DNA from: Rhizobacter sp. AJA081-3
GTDB taxonomy: Bacteria; Pseudomonadota; Gammaproteobacteria; Burkholderiales; Burkholderiaceae_C
DNA: 64,000 bases
Direction: 5' to 3'
Assembly: GCF_017795745.1 (NCBI RefSeq)
Contig: NZ_CP059067.1
Coordinates: forward strand, 2,790,001 to 2,854,000
Shown here: piece after piece, positions 19,938-29,222 of the stretch
How the letters are laid out: each line of letters begins with the position of its first letter
Numbering within the stretch: the stretch's first letter is position 1
Made by a program: the position numbers and the translations under genes
The notes under the pieces: generated by a model
Databases searched by the model: none
Seen by the model: only the letters and a program-made list of their open reading frames with translations
Told to the model about the DNA's origin: nothing

Positions 19938-22760
19938 TCAATCTTGTGCGACGAGCGCCGGCCCCTGCCTCAGCCCGGGCAACAGCTCGAACAGGTCGGC
20001 CGGCACCGGCCGGCTGAACAGGTAGCCCTGCAACTCGTCGCAGCCCATCGAGCGCAGCACCTCGGCCTGCGCCTCGGTCTCGATGCCCTCGGCCACGAGG
20101 TGCAGCCGCAGCGAGCGCGCCAGCGCGACGATGGCGCGCGTGACCGCCATCGCGCCGTCATCGGTGCCCAGACCGACGACGAACGACCGATCGATCTTCA
20201 TCACGTCGATCGGCAGCTGGCGCAGGATGGCCATCGACGAATAGCCAGTGCCGAAATCGTCGAGCGCGATCGTCACGCCCCAGCGGCGCATCTCGGCCAG
20301 TTGCGCGCAGGCCTCGCCGGGGTCGCCCATCAGCAGGCTCTCGGTGACCTCCAGCTCCAGCGCCTCGGCGGGCAGCCCGCTGTGCGAGAGGGCATCGCGA
20401 ACGAAGCCCGTCAGCTCACCCGAGACGAGCTGCCGCGTCGACACGTTGACCGAAATGCGCCGCAGCGGCGTGCCCTCGCGGCGCCACGCGGCCGCCTGCG
20501 TGCAGGCGGCCTCGAGCACCCAGCGGCCGATTTCGTCGATCAGGCCCGAGGACTCGGCCACGTCGATGAAGGCCCCCGGGTAGAGCAGCCCGCGCTCGGG
20601 GTGCTGCCAGCGGATCAGCGCCTCGGCGGACAGGATCCGGCCGTCGCGCGGTTGCACGCGTGGCTGGTAGTGAACGACGAATTCGTTGCGCTCCAGCGCC
20701 CTTCGCAGCTCGGCCTGCAACTGCACGCGTTCGCGCGCGGCCCGGTCGAGCTCGGGGGTGAAGAGCATGTGTTGCCCCCGGCCCGCAGCCTTGGCGGCGA
20801 AAAGCGCGATGTCGGCACAGCGCAGCAGCTCCTCGCGGGTGCGGCCGTGGTGCGGATGCAGGGCGATGCCGACGCTGGCACCGAGCCGCTGCTCGACTCC
20901 GCGCAATGTGAACGGCCGGCCGAGCGCAGCGATCGCCAGCCGGGCCAATGTCGCGGCCGCAGCCGGGTCGGCACCCGGCAGCAGCAGGATGAATTCGTCG
21001 CCGCCGGGCCGCGCCACCAGGGCGCTCGCGGGCACACAGGACTTCAGCCTGCGGCTGGCCGCGCACAGCAGCTCGTCGCCGGCCTCGTGGCCGAGCGTGT
21101 CGTTGACGTCCTTGAAGTGGTCGAGATCGAGCGACAGCACGGCCAGCGCAGCGTCGTCGGCAAGTCGGTCGAGCGTCTGCTCGATGCGCTGGTGCAGCCC
21201 GTAGCGGTTGGCCAGGCCGGTCAGGCTGTCGTGCGCGGCTCGGTACACCAGTTCCTGCTCGCGCGAGCGGGCCGCCATCGCCACGGCCAGCCGGTCGCGC
21301 ACCTCGCGCGCCGGCTGCAGGGCCGCGTCGTCCGCGGCTTCGGCCAGGCCCAGCACGATCAGCGCCTGCGTCTGGCCTTCGTGCCGCAGCGGGAGCAGCG
21401 CGATCGTCGCCACGCGCGCCGGATCTCCCGGGCACAGCCAGCGCGGCAGGGCCTGCCGCGACGCTGCGGCAGGCTGCGCGGGGTCCAGCAGCTCATCGCG
21501 GAACAGGCCGGCGAATCGCATCAGGGCCTCGCCATCGAGTTCGAGCTGCTCGCTGCGGATGAGCAGCGCATCGGCCGGGCCGCGCGTCATCCAGCTGCGA
21601 TGCAGCGCCGATGCACCCTCGCGCCAGTTCACCGAAGCGCAGGCCCGCGGGTAGCGTGAGGCCAGGCGCTGCAGGGCGTGGCCGGCCACCCGCTCGAACG
21701 AGACGCCGTCCAGGATGTCGCGGTCGATCGCGGCCAGGCCTTCGAGTGTGCCGATCTGCGTCTCGATGCGCTGCGCCATGTCGTTGAAGGCGTCGGCGAG
21801 GTCGCCAATCTCGTCGTCGCGCCGGATCTCGACGCGGGTGCCGGCGGCACCGGCGGCCAGCGCCTGCGTGCCCTGGGTCAACTGGCGCAGCGGCTGCAGC
21901 GTGCGGCGGATGCTCCAGTGGCTGAACAAGGCCACCGCCAGCAGCCCGAGCAAGGCCACCGCGCCGAGCCACAGTGCCAGCGGCAGACCTTGCCATCGAA
22001 CCCGTGGTCGAGGCGCCTGCTGTGTAAAGAGCCACTCGCCGGCACCGAGCTCGCCGGCCAGGAACAACTGCGTGTTCGAGCTGACCACGTCGCCGCGCGC
22101 CTCGGCCAGATCGCTCTCGCGCTGCAGCGGCGAATCTTCGCCGACGTGGCGCACCAGCAGGCGGCCGCGGTTGTCTCGCACGCTCCAGGCGGTGTCCAGG
22201 CCGGCGTCGGTCAGCGGCGCCCAAAGGTGGCCGCTGTCGACTTCGGCGATCCAGCGCAGCGAGCCGTCGCGGAAGGCGCCGAGCAGCACCCGTGGCTGGC
22301 TGGGCAGGGAGAAATCCAGCCGCAGCTGCACTTCGGCGGCGCTGTGCGCTGCCTGCGGCCGCTCCAGGCCGCTGTCGGCGCTCGCCCAGACACTGGCCAG
22401 GCTGGCAGGCTCGCTGGCAGGCCAATGGGTCTGACCCTGCGCCCCCAGCAGCGTGACCTGGTGGAACACCTGGCCGAGGCCGGCTGGCTCGGTCAGCGCG
22501 GCATCCGCACTCCCGCCCGGCGGTGCCTCGGGCGCGAGCCGCAACAGCGATTTGGCGTTGAGCAGCCGGTCGAGCACCTGGCGGCTGACCTGGCGCGTGG
22601 CCTGGCTGCGCGCGCCGAGGCTCAGGTCCTCGGCGACCTGGGTGGTCGCGAGGGTGGCGATCCAGTCGGTCAGCGCCAGCGGCAGCACGGCCACCAGCAC
22701 GAACAGCAGGAACAGGCGCTGAGCCAGCCGGCTGCGGGGGGCTCGCGCGTCGTCGCTCAT
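19938..22760 (-). CDS. Membrane GGDEF-EAL protein with HAMP domain
   Basis: This 940-residue protein makes or breaks cyclic di-GMP. A membrane helix (about 13-33), a periplasmic sensor region and a second helix (about 255-275) lead to a HAMP domain, a GAF-like region, a GGDEF domain with intact GGDEF (ARPGGDEF) and an EAL domain. The EAL site is intact: EALIRW, NVSTRQL, EVTESLL, LDDFGTGYSS, KIDRSFV and AEGIETEAQ. No RxxD inhibition site precedes GGDEF. Both activities are therefore possible. It lies 16 bp downstream of the pseudopilin gene. Confidence 0.93.
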   Translation of the reverse strand: MSDDARAPRSRLAQRLFLLFVLVAVLPLALTDWIATLATTQVAEDLSLGARSQATRQVSRQVLDRLLNAKSLLRLAPEAPPGGSADAALTEPAGLGQVFHQVTLLGAQGQTHWPASEPASLASVWASADSGLERPQAAHSAAEVQLRLDFSLPSQPRVLLGAFRDGSLRWIAEVDSGHLWAPLTDAGLDTAWSVRDNRGRLLVRHVGEDSPLQRESDLAEARGDVVSSNTQLFLAGELGAGEWLFTQQAPRPRVRWQGLPLALWLGAVALLGLLAVALFSHWSIRRTLQPLRQLTQGTQALAAGAAGTRVEIRRDDEIGDLADAFNDMAQRIETQIGTLEGLAAIDRDILDGVSFERVAGHALQRLASRYPRACASVNWREGASALHRSWMTRGPADALLIRSEQLELDGEALMRFAGLFRDELLDPAQPAAASRQALPRWLCPGDPARVATIALLPLRHEGQTQALIVLGLAEAADDAALQPAREVRDRLAVAMAARSREQELVYRAAHDSLTGLANRYGLHQRIEQTLDRLADDAALAVLSLDLDHFKDVNDTLGHEAGDELLCAASRRLKSCVPASALVARPGGDEFILLLPGADPAAAATLARLAIAALGRPFTLRGVEQRLGASVGIALHPHHGRTREELLRCADIALFAAKAAGRGQHMLFTPELDRAARERVQLQAELRRALERNEFVVHYQPRVQPRDGRILSAEALIRWQHPERGLLYPGAFIDVAESSGLIDEIGRWVLEAACTQAAAWRREGTPLRRISVNVSTRQLVSGELTGFVRDALSHSGLPAEALELEVTESLLMGDPGEACAQLAEMRRWGVTIALDDFGTGYSSMAILRQLPIDVMKIDRSFVVGLGTDDGAMAVTRAIVALARSLRLHLVAEGIETEAQAEVLRSMGCDELQGYLFSRPVPADLFELLPGLRQGPALVAQD

Positions 22761-22776
22761 TGCCGGGCCGTGGGGC

Positions 22777-23307
22777 TCAGAAGTCGGCCGCGATGCCGAA
22801 GTACCGACCGTTGCTGGCGCGAATGATGTCGTCGACGCTGTCCTTCTGGGTGACCTGCGGCTTGGTCTTGCCGTCCGGCCCCAGGCTGTACATATCGAAG
22901 TCGGTGTTCAGGGGGTTGAGTCGACGGTCCTTGCGCGCACCGCCCCGGCCGTTCGCATCGACGTTGTAGTAGACATACGGGCGGCCCCAGGGGTCGAGCT
23001 TGCCGTTCAGCCCGATGTCGGCCAGGCTGTCCGGAAAGGCACGCTGATCGAGTTCGAAGCGTTGCACCATGGCGGCCATCTCGACGATCTCCCGCGTGGC
23101 GGTACTCGTTCGAATGCGGTCGCGATACGACTGGTACACCGGCGTGGCGATGCCGAACAACACGGCCACGAGTCCGACGACGAACATCAGTTCGAGGAGC
23201 GTGAAGCCACGCTGGCGCGCACCAGGCCCAGTTGCCGCCGTGTCCACTGCGGCGGTGCCCCCCCCTGCCGTGGAGGTCATCTGGTCCGAGTCTCGATGAA
23301 GGATCAT
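22777..23307 (-). CDS. Type II secretion/type IV pilus pseudopilin (GspG-like)
   Basis: This 176-residue protein has an unusually long leader (about 33 residues), then the prepilin peptidase site RQRGFTLLELMFVVGLVAVLFGIA with Glu at +5. The C-terminal part (WGRPYVYYN, NPLNTDFDMYSLGPDGK) is the GspG calcium-loop region of major pseudopilins. A start at 23280 (MTSTAGG) would shorten the leader by nine residues; both have weak ribosome sites. No other secretion or pilus gene is near. It sits between two cyclic di-GMP genes, 16 and 29 bp away, as if co-transcribed. Confidence 0.85.
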   Translation of the reverse strand: MILHRDSDQMTSTAGGGTAAVDTAATGPGARQRGFTLLELMFVVGLVAVLFGIATPVYQSYRDRIRTSTATREIVEMAAMVQRFELDQRAFPDSLADIGLNGKLDPWGRPYVYYNVDANGRGGARKDRRLNPLNTDFDMYSLGPDGKTKPQVTQKDSVDDIIRASNGRYFGIAADF

Positions 23308-23336
23308 TGCCGTGTGCCCGATCAGTGGCCCTGGCC

Positions 23337-25508
23337 TCAAGCCCGCAGCACGAACGGCTCGTCGCTGCCATCGCGCAGGCCCAGCCAGGCCACGAACTGG
23401 TCGTTGGGCATCGGCCGGCCGAACAGGTAGCCCTGCATGTAGTTCACGCCCAGCGCTTCCAGGCGGGTGCGCTGCAGCGCGGTCTCCACGCCCTCGGCCA
23501 CCACCTCGAGCCCGAAGCGCAGCGCCACGTCGACGGTGGCCTTGATCAGCACCTCGCCGCCGCCGGGAACGTCCTTCACGAACGACTGGTCGATCTTCAC
23601 CAGGCTGACCGGCTGCTTCATCAGCGAACTGAGCGAGGAATAGCCGGTGCCGAAGTCGTCGAGCGCGAGTTCGACGCCCATGTCGCGCAGGTCCTGCAGC
23701 GTCTGCGAGACGCCTTCGCTGCGCGCCATCGGCAGGCTCTCGGTCAGCTCGATCACCAGCCGCTGCGGCGGCAGCTTGGCCGCGGCCAGGGCCTCGCGCA
23801 CCTGCGACACCAGCTTGCCGGAGGTGACCTGGATGGCCGAGACGTTGACGCTGAGCTTGGGCGGGTTGTTGCCCGGCCAGCGCGCCGCGTCGAGGCAGGC
23901 CTGGCGCAGCACCCATCGGCCCATCGCGTGGATCTGGCCGTTGGCCTCGGCCACCGGAATGAACTCGCCCGGCGAGACATGGCCCCAGCTCGGGTGCGGC
24001 CAGCGCGCCAATGCCTCGACGTGGCTGGCGCTGCCGTCGATGGCACTGACGATGGGCTGGTAGTTGATTTCGAGCTGTCCGCGCTCCAGCGCGCCGGGCA
24101 GCGCCTGGGCGATCTGGTGCTGGCGCTGCGCCTTCTTGGCAAGTTGAACGTCGAACACGCGCACACGGTCGCGGCCCTCGGTCTTGGCGGCGTAGACGGC
24201 GTGGTCGGCGGCGATGATCAGCGCCTCGGGGGAGCGCCCGTGGTACGGCGCCAGCGCGATGCCGATGCTGCAGCCCACGCGCAGCGTGCCGTCTTCCAGG
24301 CGGATCGGCACGCACAGCTCGGCGCGCAGCTTCTCGGCCACCATGCGCACCTGCTCGATGCGGCCCAGGCCGGGCAGCACGACGATGAATTCGTCACCGC
24401 CCCAGCGCGCCGCGAAGCCGGCACGCGGCAGGCTCTCGCGCAAGCGCTCGGCGACCACGCGCAGCACCGCGTCGCCGGCCAGGTGGCCGTGCTGGTCGTT
24501 GACTTCCTTGAACTCGTCGAGGTCGAGGAACAGCAGCGCCAGTTCGCCCTTGTTGTCGGGGTGCGTCATCGGCTCGAGCAACTCGACGAGGTGCTCGTTG
24601 ATGCCCTTGCGGTTGGGCAGCAGCGTCAGCGGGTCGGTCACGGCCTGGCGCGCCAGGTCCAGCGAACGCCTTTCCAGGTCGGCGGTGCGCTGGTCGGCCG
24701 TCTGCACCTGGCCTGAACGCGCATGCGCTTCGCGCACCGCGGCCTCGGCCGCCGCGTTCTCCAGCGCACCCACGGCCTTGGCGAGTTCGAATTCGAGCAG
24801 GCCGATGCGGTCGGCATGCCCGGCCTCGGAGCGCGTGAGCCGCCGCGCTTCATCGACGGCGATGCGCGTGGCCCGCATCTGACGGTCGCTCGCCACCGCC
24901 GTGACGCACAGTGCGCCGAGCAACACCAGCAGCATCGCGGCCGGTACGAGGCTCGCCGGCGTCGCCATGCCGAACAGCCAGGCCGCACCGGACGACAGCA
25001 TCAGCGCGGCCTGGGCGATCGCCACTCTGGGCACCGCGCGCAGCGCAAGGAATTCCACGAACGCCACGCCGGCCGCCGCCAGCATGGCGAGCAGGCGTTG
25101 CGCGTCGTCGAGCTCGGCGAAACGCAGCCAGGGCAGCGCCGCCCAGAGCAAGGCTGTGGCGGCCACACCGAGCATGTAGTTGCGCGTCCAGCGCATCGGG
25201 TCGGCCAGCGGCGCGGTCGCGCGGGCCCGGGCCCAGTGCGCCAGCCGCAGCGTGACCAGCAACAGGGCCGCGCCGAGCCAGCTGCGCGCATGGGCCAGTG
25301 TGTTGAACTGCCCGAGCGACACCGCGGTGAGCAGCGCCAGCAAGGCGCCCGCGCCGGTCACCGCCGGCGCCGCACGCAGCGCGCCGGATACGACGTCGTC
25401 GTGCAACGCGATGTCGACCACGGGCTCGGCCGCCGCCTGCGGAATCGAGACGGCCGGCTCCGACACGCGGATGGCGTCGTCTTCGGAGGCTGGCAGCGAG
25501 GTCAGCAT
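23337..25508 (-). CDS. Multi-spanning membrane GGDEF-EAL protein
   Basis: This 723-residue protein has about six or seven hydrophobic segments in residues 50-230, a coiled-coil-like stretch, and then GGDEF (ARWGGDEF) and EAL domains. The EAL residues are intact: EALARW, NVSAIQV, ELTESLPM, LDDFGTGYSS, KIDQSFV and AEGVETALQ. There is no RxxD inhibition site. The membrane part looks like an integral sensor module of the MASE type. The ATG at 25508 is favoured over a start 54 nt upstream. It is the first gene of the three-gene run. Confidence 0.92.
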   Translation of the reverse strand: MLTSLPASEDDAIRVSEPAVSIPQAAAEPVVDIALHDDVVSGALRAAPAVTGAGALLALLTAVSLGQFNTLAHARSWLGAALLLVTLRLAHWARARATAPLADPMRWTRNYMLGVAATALLWAALPWLRFAELDDAQRLLAMLAAAGVAFVEFLALRAVPRVAIAQAALMLSSGAAWLFGMATPASLVPAAMLLVLLGALCVTAVASDRQMRATRIAVDEARRLTRSEAGHADRIGLLEFELAKAVGALENAAAEAAVREAHARSGQVQTADQRTADLERRSLDLARQAVTDPLTLLPNRKGINEHLVELLEPMTHPDNKGELALLFLDLDEFKEVNDQHGHLAGDAVLRVVAERLRESLPRAGFAARWGGDEFIVVLPGLGRIEQVRMVAEKLRAELCVPIRLEDGTLRVGCSIGIALAPYHGRSPEALIIAADHAVYAAKTEGRDRVRVFDVQLAKKAQRQHQIAQALPGALERGQLEINYQPIVSAIDGSASHVEALARWPHPSWGHVSPGEFIPVAEANGQIHAMGRWVLRQACLDAARWPGNNPPKLSVNVSAIQVTSGKLVSQVREALAAAKLPPQRLVIELTESLPMARSEGVSQTLQDLRDMGVELALDDFGTGYSSLSSLMKQPVSLVKIDQSFVKDVPGGGEVLIKATVDVALRFGLEVVAEGVETALQRTRLEALGVNYMQGYLFGRPMPNDQFVAWLGLRDGSDEPFVLRA

Positions 25509-25647
25509 GGGGTCGGGGCAGTGGGAGTTTCGCGCGCGCGGAGCATGGAAGTGGCGAGGCACAGGCCCGCAGCAGCAAGGCTACGGTAACGACCTCCTCT
25601 TCGGCACAAGCCGTGACAACTCAAGCGCGGCGTGCGTGACTTCGGCA

Positions 25648-25683
25648 CGTGACGCCCGGCATGAATCCTGCCCGGGCGTGACG
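25648..25683 (-). terminator. Stem-loop after mxaL, possible terminator
   Basis: ACGCCCGG (25652-25659) pairs with CCGGGCGT (25672-25679), and after one mismatch three more pairs extend the stem. It lies about 25-60 bp past the mxaL stop on the minus strand. No U-run follows, so intrinsic termination is uncertain. The 198-bp gap 25509-25706 holds no other feature I can support. Confidence 0.35.
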
Positions 25684-25706
25684 GGCGCCACGGCCCCGTG
25701 CGGAGA

Positions 25707-26726
25707 TCAGGCCCCTGCCGCGGCCGCCAGGCGCCGACTGCGGCGGGCGGCCCACAGAGCCGTGAGATACGGCACGAGCAGCAGCGCGAAGGCCAGCGCA
25801 GCGAGCAGGACGCGCGCATCGCCGCTCACGCGCACAGGGCGCGACAAGGCCTCGTCGCGCAGGGCCTTGGACAGCGCTGCGGCGGAGCGCAGCTTGTGGA
25901 AGGCGAAGCCGTTTTCCTGCGCGAGCAGCCGCAGGTAGGGCTCGCGCAGCCCGGACAGGTGCTCGCTGCCCGGCGTGGCGCCCAGACCGGCGGCTTCGGC
26001 GCCGCCCTCCTCCACCATCGATTCCTGGCCGACGCTGGCGCCGCGGCCCTGGCTGCGCGGGTCGACCTGCGCGACCTCGTCGGCACCCCAGAAGCCCAGC
26101 GGCCGGCCCAGCGGATCGAGCTTGGGGATCGGCGAAGGCCGGGCCTGGCCCACGCCGACGATCACGCCGGCCACCTCGCCCGGCTTGTCGTCGAAGGCGG
26201 GGCGATGGCGTGCATTCAGCGGCGGCGACTCGTGGCCATCGGTCACGAACACCAGCGAAGGCGTGCCCGGCAGCGCCTTGGCGACGACGACGCTGCTGTG
26301 CAGACCCTTGGCGACTTCGCTGTTGCCCGACCAGGCCATGCGGCCGTCGATGGCGGCCAGCGAGGCGCGCAGCTCCGCGCGGTTGGCGCACACCTCCACC
26401 GGCGTGAACAGCAGGTAGCTGCGGTACTCGGTGAAGATCGCCCAGCCGAGCTTGGAGCCGCAGGGCAGGTCCTGCAGTGCCCCGTGCAGCGCCTGCTTGG
26501 CGAATGCCAGGCGCGACACCGGCTTGCCATCGAGCAGCTCGTCCTGCACGTTCATGCTCTGCGTGACGTCGATCACCACCACGTGCTCGAACAGCGAGCG
26601 TTTCCAGGGCAGCTTCGGCTGCAGGAAGCCGATCGCCAGCAGCAGCGCGGCCAGCGCCAGGCCGAGGCGGCCGCGATCGCGCGACCACTCCAGCCACCAG
26701 CGCCGCCAGACTGCCGTCATCCTCAC
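25707..26726 (-). CDS. mxaL: MxaL-like VWA-domain membrane protein
   Basis: This 339-residue protein starts GTG at 26726, overlapping the mxaK stop; an ATG six nt later (MTAVWRR) is equally possible. A membrane helix (about 20-35) precedes a VWA domain whose metal site reads DVTQS rather than the usual DxSxS, and a C-terminal helix (about 310-328) is flanked by Arg. In methylotrophs MxaL belongs to the set needed to insert calcium into MxaFI methanol dehydrogenase. It is the last gene of the mxaRSACKL run. Confidence 0.8.
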   Translation of the reverse strand: MRMTAVWRRWWLEWSRDRGRLGLALAALLLAIGFLQPKLPWKRSLFEHVVVIDVTQSMNVQDELLDGKPVSRLAFAKQALHGALQDLPCGSKLGWAIFTEYRSYLLFTPVEVCANRAELRASLAAIDGRMAWSGNSEVAKGLHSSVVVAKALPGTPSLVFVTDGHESPPLNARHRPAFDDKPGEVAGVIVGVGQARPSPIPKLDPLGRPLGFWGADEVAQVDPRSQGRGASVGQESMVEEGGAEAAGLGATPGSEHLSGLREPYLRLLAQENGFAFHKLRSAAALSKALRDEALSRPVRVSGDARVLLAALAFALLLVPYLTALWAARRSRRLAAAAGA

Positions 26727-27268
26727 GGCAGGCCCGGCGAGTAGCCGCGCATGGTGGTGGCAGCGCGCTCGGCGCTGCGGCGTGCCTCGGGCGGCTCCTC
26801 GTCGACCTCCTCGGGGTCGGCCACCAGGCGCTGCGCGCGTTCGAGGTTGTAGCGCGCGGCCCAGTCTTCGGGGTCGTGGCGCAGCACCTCGCGGTAGCTC
26901 TCCTTGGCCAGCTCGATCAGCGCCAGCGCCTGGCCCGGCTGCGCGCCCGCACGCATCGCGATGCCCTGGCGCATCAGCAAGTTGGCGCCGTTGTAGCGCG
27001 CCGCCTGGCCCACGGGCGTGTCGGCATGCAGCGCGCCGTAGCGGTTCAGCGCGGCCTCGCCGGCGCCGCTGGCGGCCTGTGCGTAGGCATGGGCGAAGCG
27101 CAGCTCGGCCGGCGACTGCGCGTCTTCGGGTGGCAGCGTGCCGGCGACGATCTGCGCATTCAGGCGTTCGGCCTGGACCACCTGCCAGCCGTCGCGCGCG
27201 GCCGCGGCGCCGAGCAGAGCGAGCAGCGTCCAGGCGATTCGAATCCCCACTTTTCGACTCAGGCCCAT
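26723..27268 (-). CDS. mxaK: MxaK-like TPR-containing protein
   Basis: This 181-residue protein begins MGLSRKVGIRIAW with one membrane helix (about 8-26). Helical repeats of TPR character follow (AYAQAASGAGEAALNRYGALH, then YREVLRHDPEDWAARYNLERAQ). It ends in an acidic and Arg-rich tail. It lacks enzymatic motifs. Order and size fit MxaK of the mxa cluster. Its start overlaps mxaC by 10 nt, and its stop overlaps mxaL by four. Confidence 0.75.
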   Translation of the reverse strand: MGLSRKVGIRIAWTLLALLGAAAARDGWQVVQAERLNAQIVAGTLPPEDAQSPAELRFAHAYAQAASGAGEAALNRYGALHADTPVGQAARYNGANLLMRQGIAMRAGAQPGQALALIELAKESYREVLRHDPEDWAARYNLERAQRLVADPEEVDEEPPEARRSAERAATTMRGYSPGLP

Positions 27269-28317
27269 CGGCGGATCTCCAAGAGGCGCGCCGCCAGCAG
27301 CAGCAGCACGGCCGCCAGCGCCAGCGCCTGCGCGTAGGGCGCGAGTTCGCGGCGTGGCACCAGGTCGTTGTAGGTGATGGGCAGCTTCTCGAGGCGATTC
27401 ACATCGTCGATGGCACGCTGCAGCGCGCGGGAGTCGCTTGCCTCGTAGGCACGGTACGGCGTCTCCAGGGCGTTGAAGAAGTCGTGCAGCAGGATCTCCG
27501 GCACGCTCTCGGCTGCGGCCGCCGAGTCGTCGGCGGCGAGCGTGAGGCCGGGGCTGTTCGACGAGCGCAGGTACAGCCAGTAGATCGACACGCGCTGCTT
27601 GCGCGCCAGGTGCGCGAGGCGCTCGCGCGTGTCCGGGTCCATGCGGTCGCCGCCGTCGGAGACCAGCATGATGATGCGCGAGCCGTTGTAGGGTCGGTCG
27701 TTGAAGAGGTCCATGCCGACCTCGAGCGCGCGGCCGATGTTCGTCTCCGACAGGCCGCGGCCGATGTTGCCGGCCTCGATGGCGGCCTGGATCACCTCGC
27801 GCTTGGCGGTGAAGTCGAGCACGCGCATCGGCAGCGTGCTGAAGGCCACCAGCGCGAAACGATCGTCGGGCCGCTGCGCGGTGAAGTCCGAAAGCAGCTG
27901 GCGCGCCACCTTGCCCTTGGATTCGCGCAGCCGCCCGGGCGTCTGGCTGAAGTAGTACTCCAGCGCCTCGGGGCTGTTGGCCTTGCCCGGCGGAGGCGCG
28001 CGGCCGGGCGCGAAGCCCTGGTCCATGCTGCGGCTGCGGTCGAGCAGCAGCACGATCTCGGCGCCCTGCCCGACCCGCTCGACGGCGTACTCGGGCCGGT
28101 GCGGGCCGGCCATCGCGAAGAGCAGCGCGGCGAGTGCCAGCGACGCTGCCGCGCGCAGGGCCCAGCCGAGCAGATCGGAGGCGCGGTCGCGCGGCGCGAA
28201 GGCGAGCCAGCCGTTGTCCAGCGACACACCCGCCGGCGCCCGCAGCGGGATCAGCGCCAGCGGCAGCAGCCAGAGCACCCAGGCGTCGTCGAAGGCCACC
28301 CAGCTCATGAGATTCAT
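27259..28317 (-). CDS. mxaC: MxaC-like VWA-domain membrane protein
   Basis: This 352-residue protein has an N-terminal helix (AWVLWLLPLALIPL), another around 55-75, a VWA domain with a full metal site (LLLDRSRSMDQ, then MLVSDGGDRMDPD), and a C-terminal helix (about 325-345). It corresponds to MxaC, thought to work with MxaL and the MoxR-type ATPase MxaR in methanol dehydrogenase maturation. The ATG at 28317 gives an ATGA overlap with the mxaA stop. Confidence 0.82.
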   Translation of the reverse strand: MNLMSWVAFDDAWVLWLLPLALIPLRAPAGVSLDNGWLAFAPRDRASDLLGWALRAAASLALAALLFAMAGPHRPEYAVERVGQGAEIVLLLDRSRSMDQGFAPGRAPPPGKANSPEALEYYFSQTPGRLRESKGKVARQLLSDFTAQRPDDRFALVAFSTLPMRVLDFTAKREVIQAAIEAGNIGRGLSETNIGRALEVGMDLFNDRPYNGSRIIMLVSDGGDRMDPDTRERLAHLARKQRVSIYWLYLRSSNSPGLTLAADDSAAAAESVPEILLHDFFNALETPYRAYEASDSRALQRAIDDVNRLEKLPITYNDLVPRRELAPYAQALALAAVLLLLAARLLEIRRWA

Positions 28318-29222
28318 GCGATGCCCCGCTCGGCGTCGCGGCAGCGCCGGCACAGGGCGCGCAGCCAGGCGCCGTCGTCCGGCTGCCGTGCGGCGCCGCC
28401 GAAGAACTCGGCGCGCGACATCTGCAGGAAACGCGCAAGGTCGTCGCGCACGGCGGCGAACGCGGGCTGGCGTGCGACGAAGGCCTCGAGCCCGCGCTCG
28501 AACAGCACCTCGCCGGCGCTGCGGTTCAGCGCCTCGTGCAGTTGCACGCAGGCCTCGCGCCACGGTGCCTCGGCCGGGTTGGCCGCCAGGCCGCGCAGCC
28601 GGCGCCAGGCCACGCCGAACGGCCTGTTGCGTGCAGCGGCCCAGGGCGGCCCGAGGTGCACGACGGCCAGCCAGGCCAGCAGCAATGCCGCCACCGCCGC
28701 GAATACCTCGAGCCGCCGGCGCGCTTCGCTGGTGTCGATCAGCGGCGGCGGCTTGTCGGGCTGCAGTTCGCCGTAGCCGCGGCGCGTGGGCGCCTGCACC
28801 GGGACGAGCGGCGAGATGGTGACGGGCCAGGCCTCGACCAGCACCTCCTCGATGCGCGACGCGCCGGCAAACCGCAAGCGCAGCGGCGCGATCTCCACCG
28901 TGCGCACATTGGCCGGCGCGAGGAACACCTGGTAGTCGAGATCGAGCTCGAGACGCCGGCCACCCTCGACCGTGCGGCGTGCCACCTGGCGCAGTTCGAG
29001 CGCCTGCCCGCGCCCGCCCGGCCGCGGCAGCGTGGCCTCGTCCAGGCGCCAGCCCTCGGGCACGTGCACGACGACCTGGCGCTGCACGTGGTCACCGACC
29101 CGGTAGCCGTAGGCGCGCGGCTCGCTCGACTCGACACGCAGCACCGCATCGGACGCTGCCTGAGCCAGTGTCGCCGCCAGCGCCAGGCCCACCGCCCACA
29201 GAGGATGCAGCGTCTTCTTCAT
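28314..29222 (-). CDS. mxaA: MxaA-like exported/membrane protein
   Basis: This 302-residue protein has a Sec signal peptide (about 1-23), a periplasmic beta-rich domain, a membrane helix (about 170-188) and a C-terminal cytoplasmic helical domain. That domain's EALNRSAGEVLFERGLEAF segment is like those of other VWA/MoxR operon partners. In methylotrophs mxaA mutants make inactive, calcium-free methanol dehydrogenase. The start overlaps the mxaS stop as ATGA. Confidence 0.78.
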   Translation of the reverse strand: MKKTLHPLWAVGLALAATLAQAASDAVLRVESSEPRAYGYRVGDHVQRQVVVHVPEGWRLDEATLPRPGGRGQALELRQVARRTVEGGRRLELDLDYQVFLAPANVRTVEIAPLRLRFAGASRIEEVLVEAWPVTISPLVPVQAPTRRGYGELQPDKPPPLIDTSEARRRLEVFAAVAALLLAWLAVVHLGPPWAAARNRPFGVAWRRLRGLAANPAEAPWREACVQLHEALNRSAGEVLFERGLEAFVARQPAFAAVRDDLARFLQMSRAEFFGGAARQPDDGAWLRALCRRCRDAERGIA

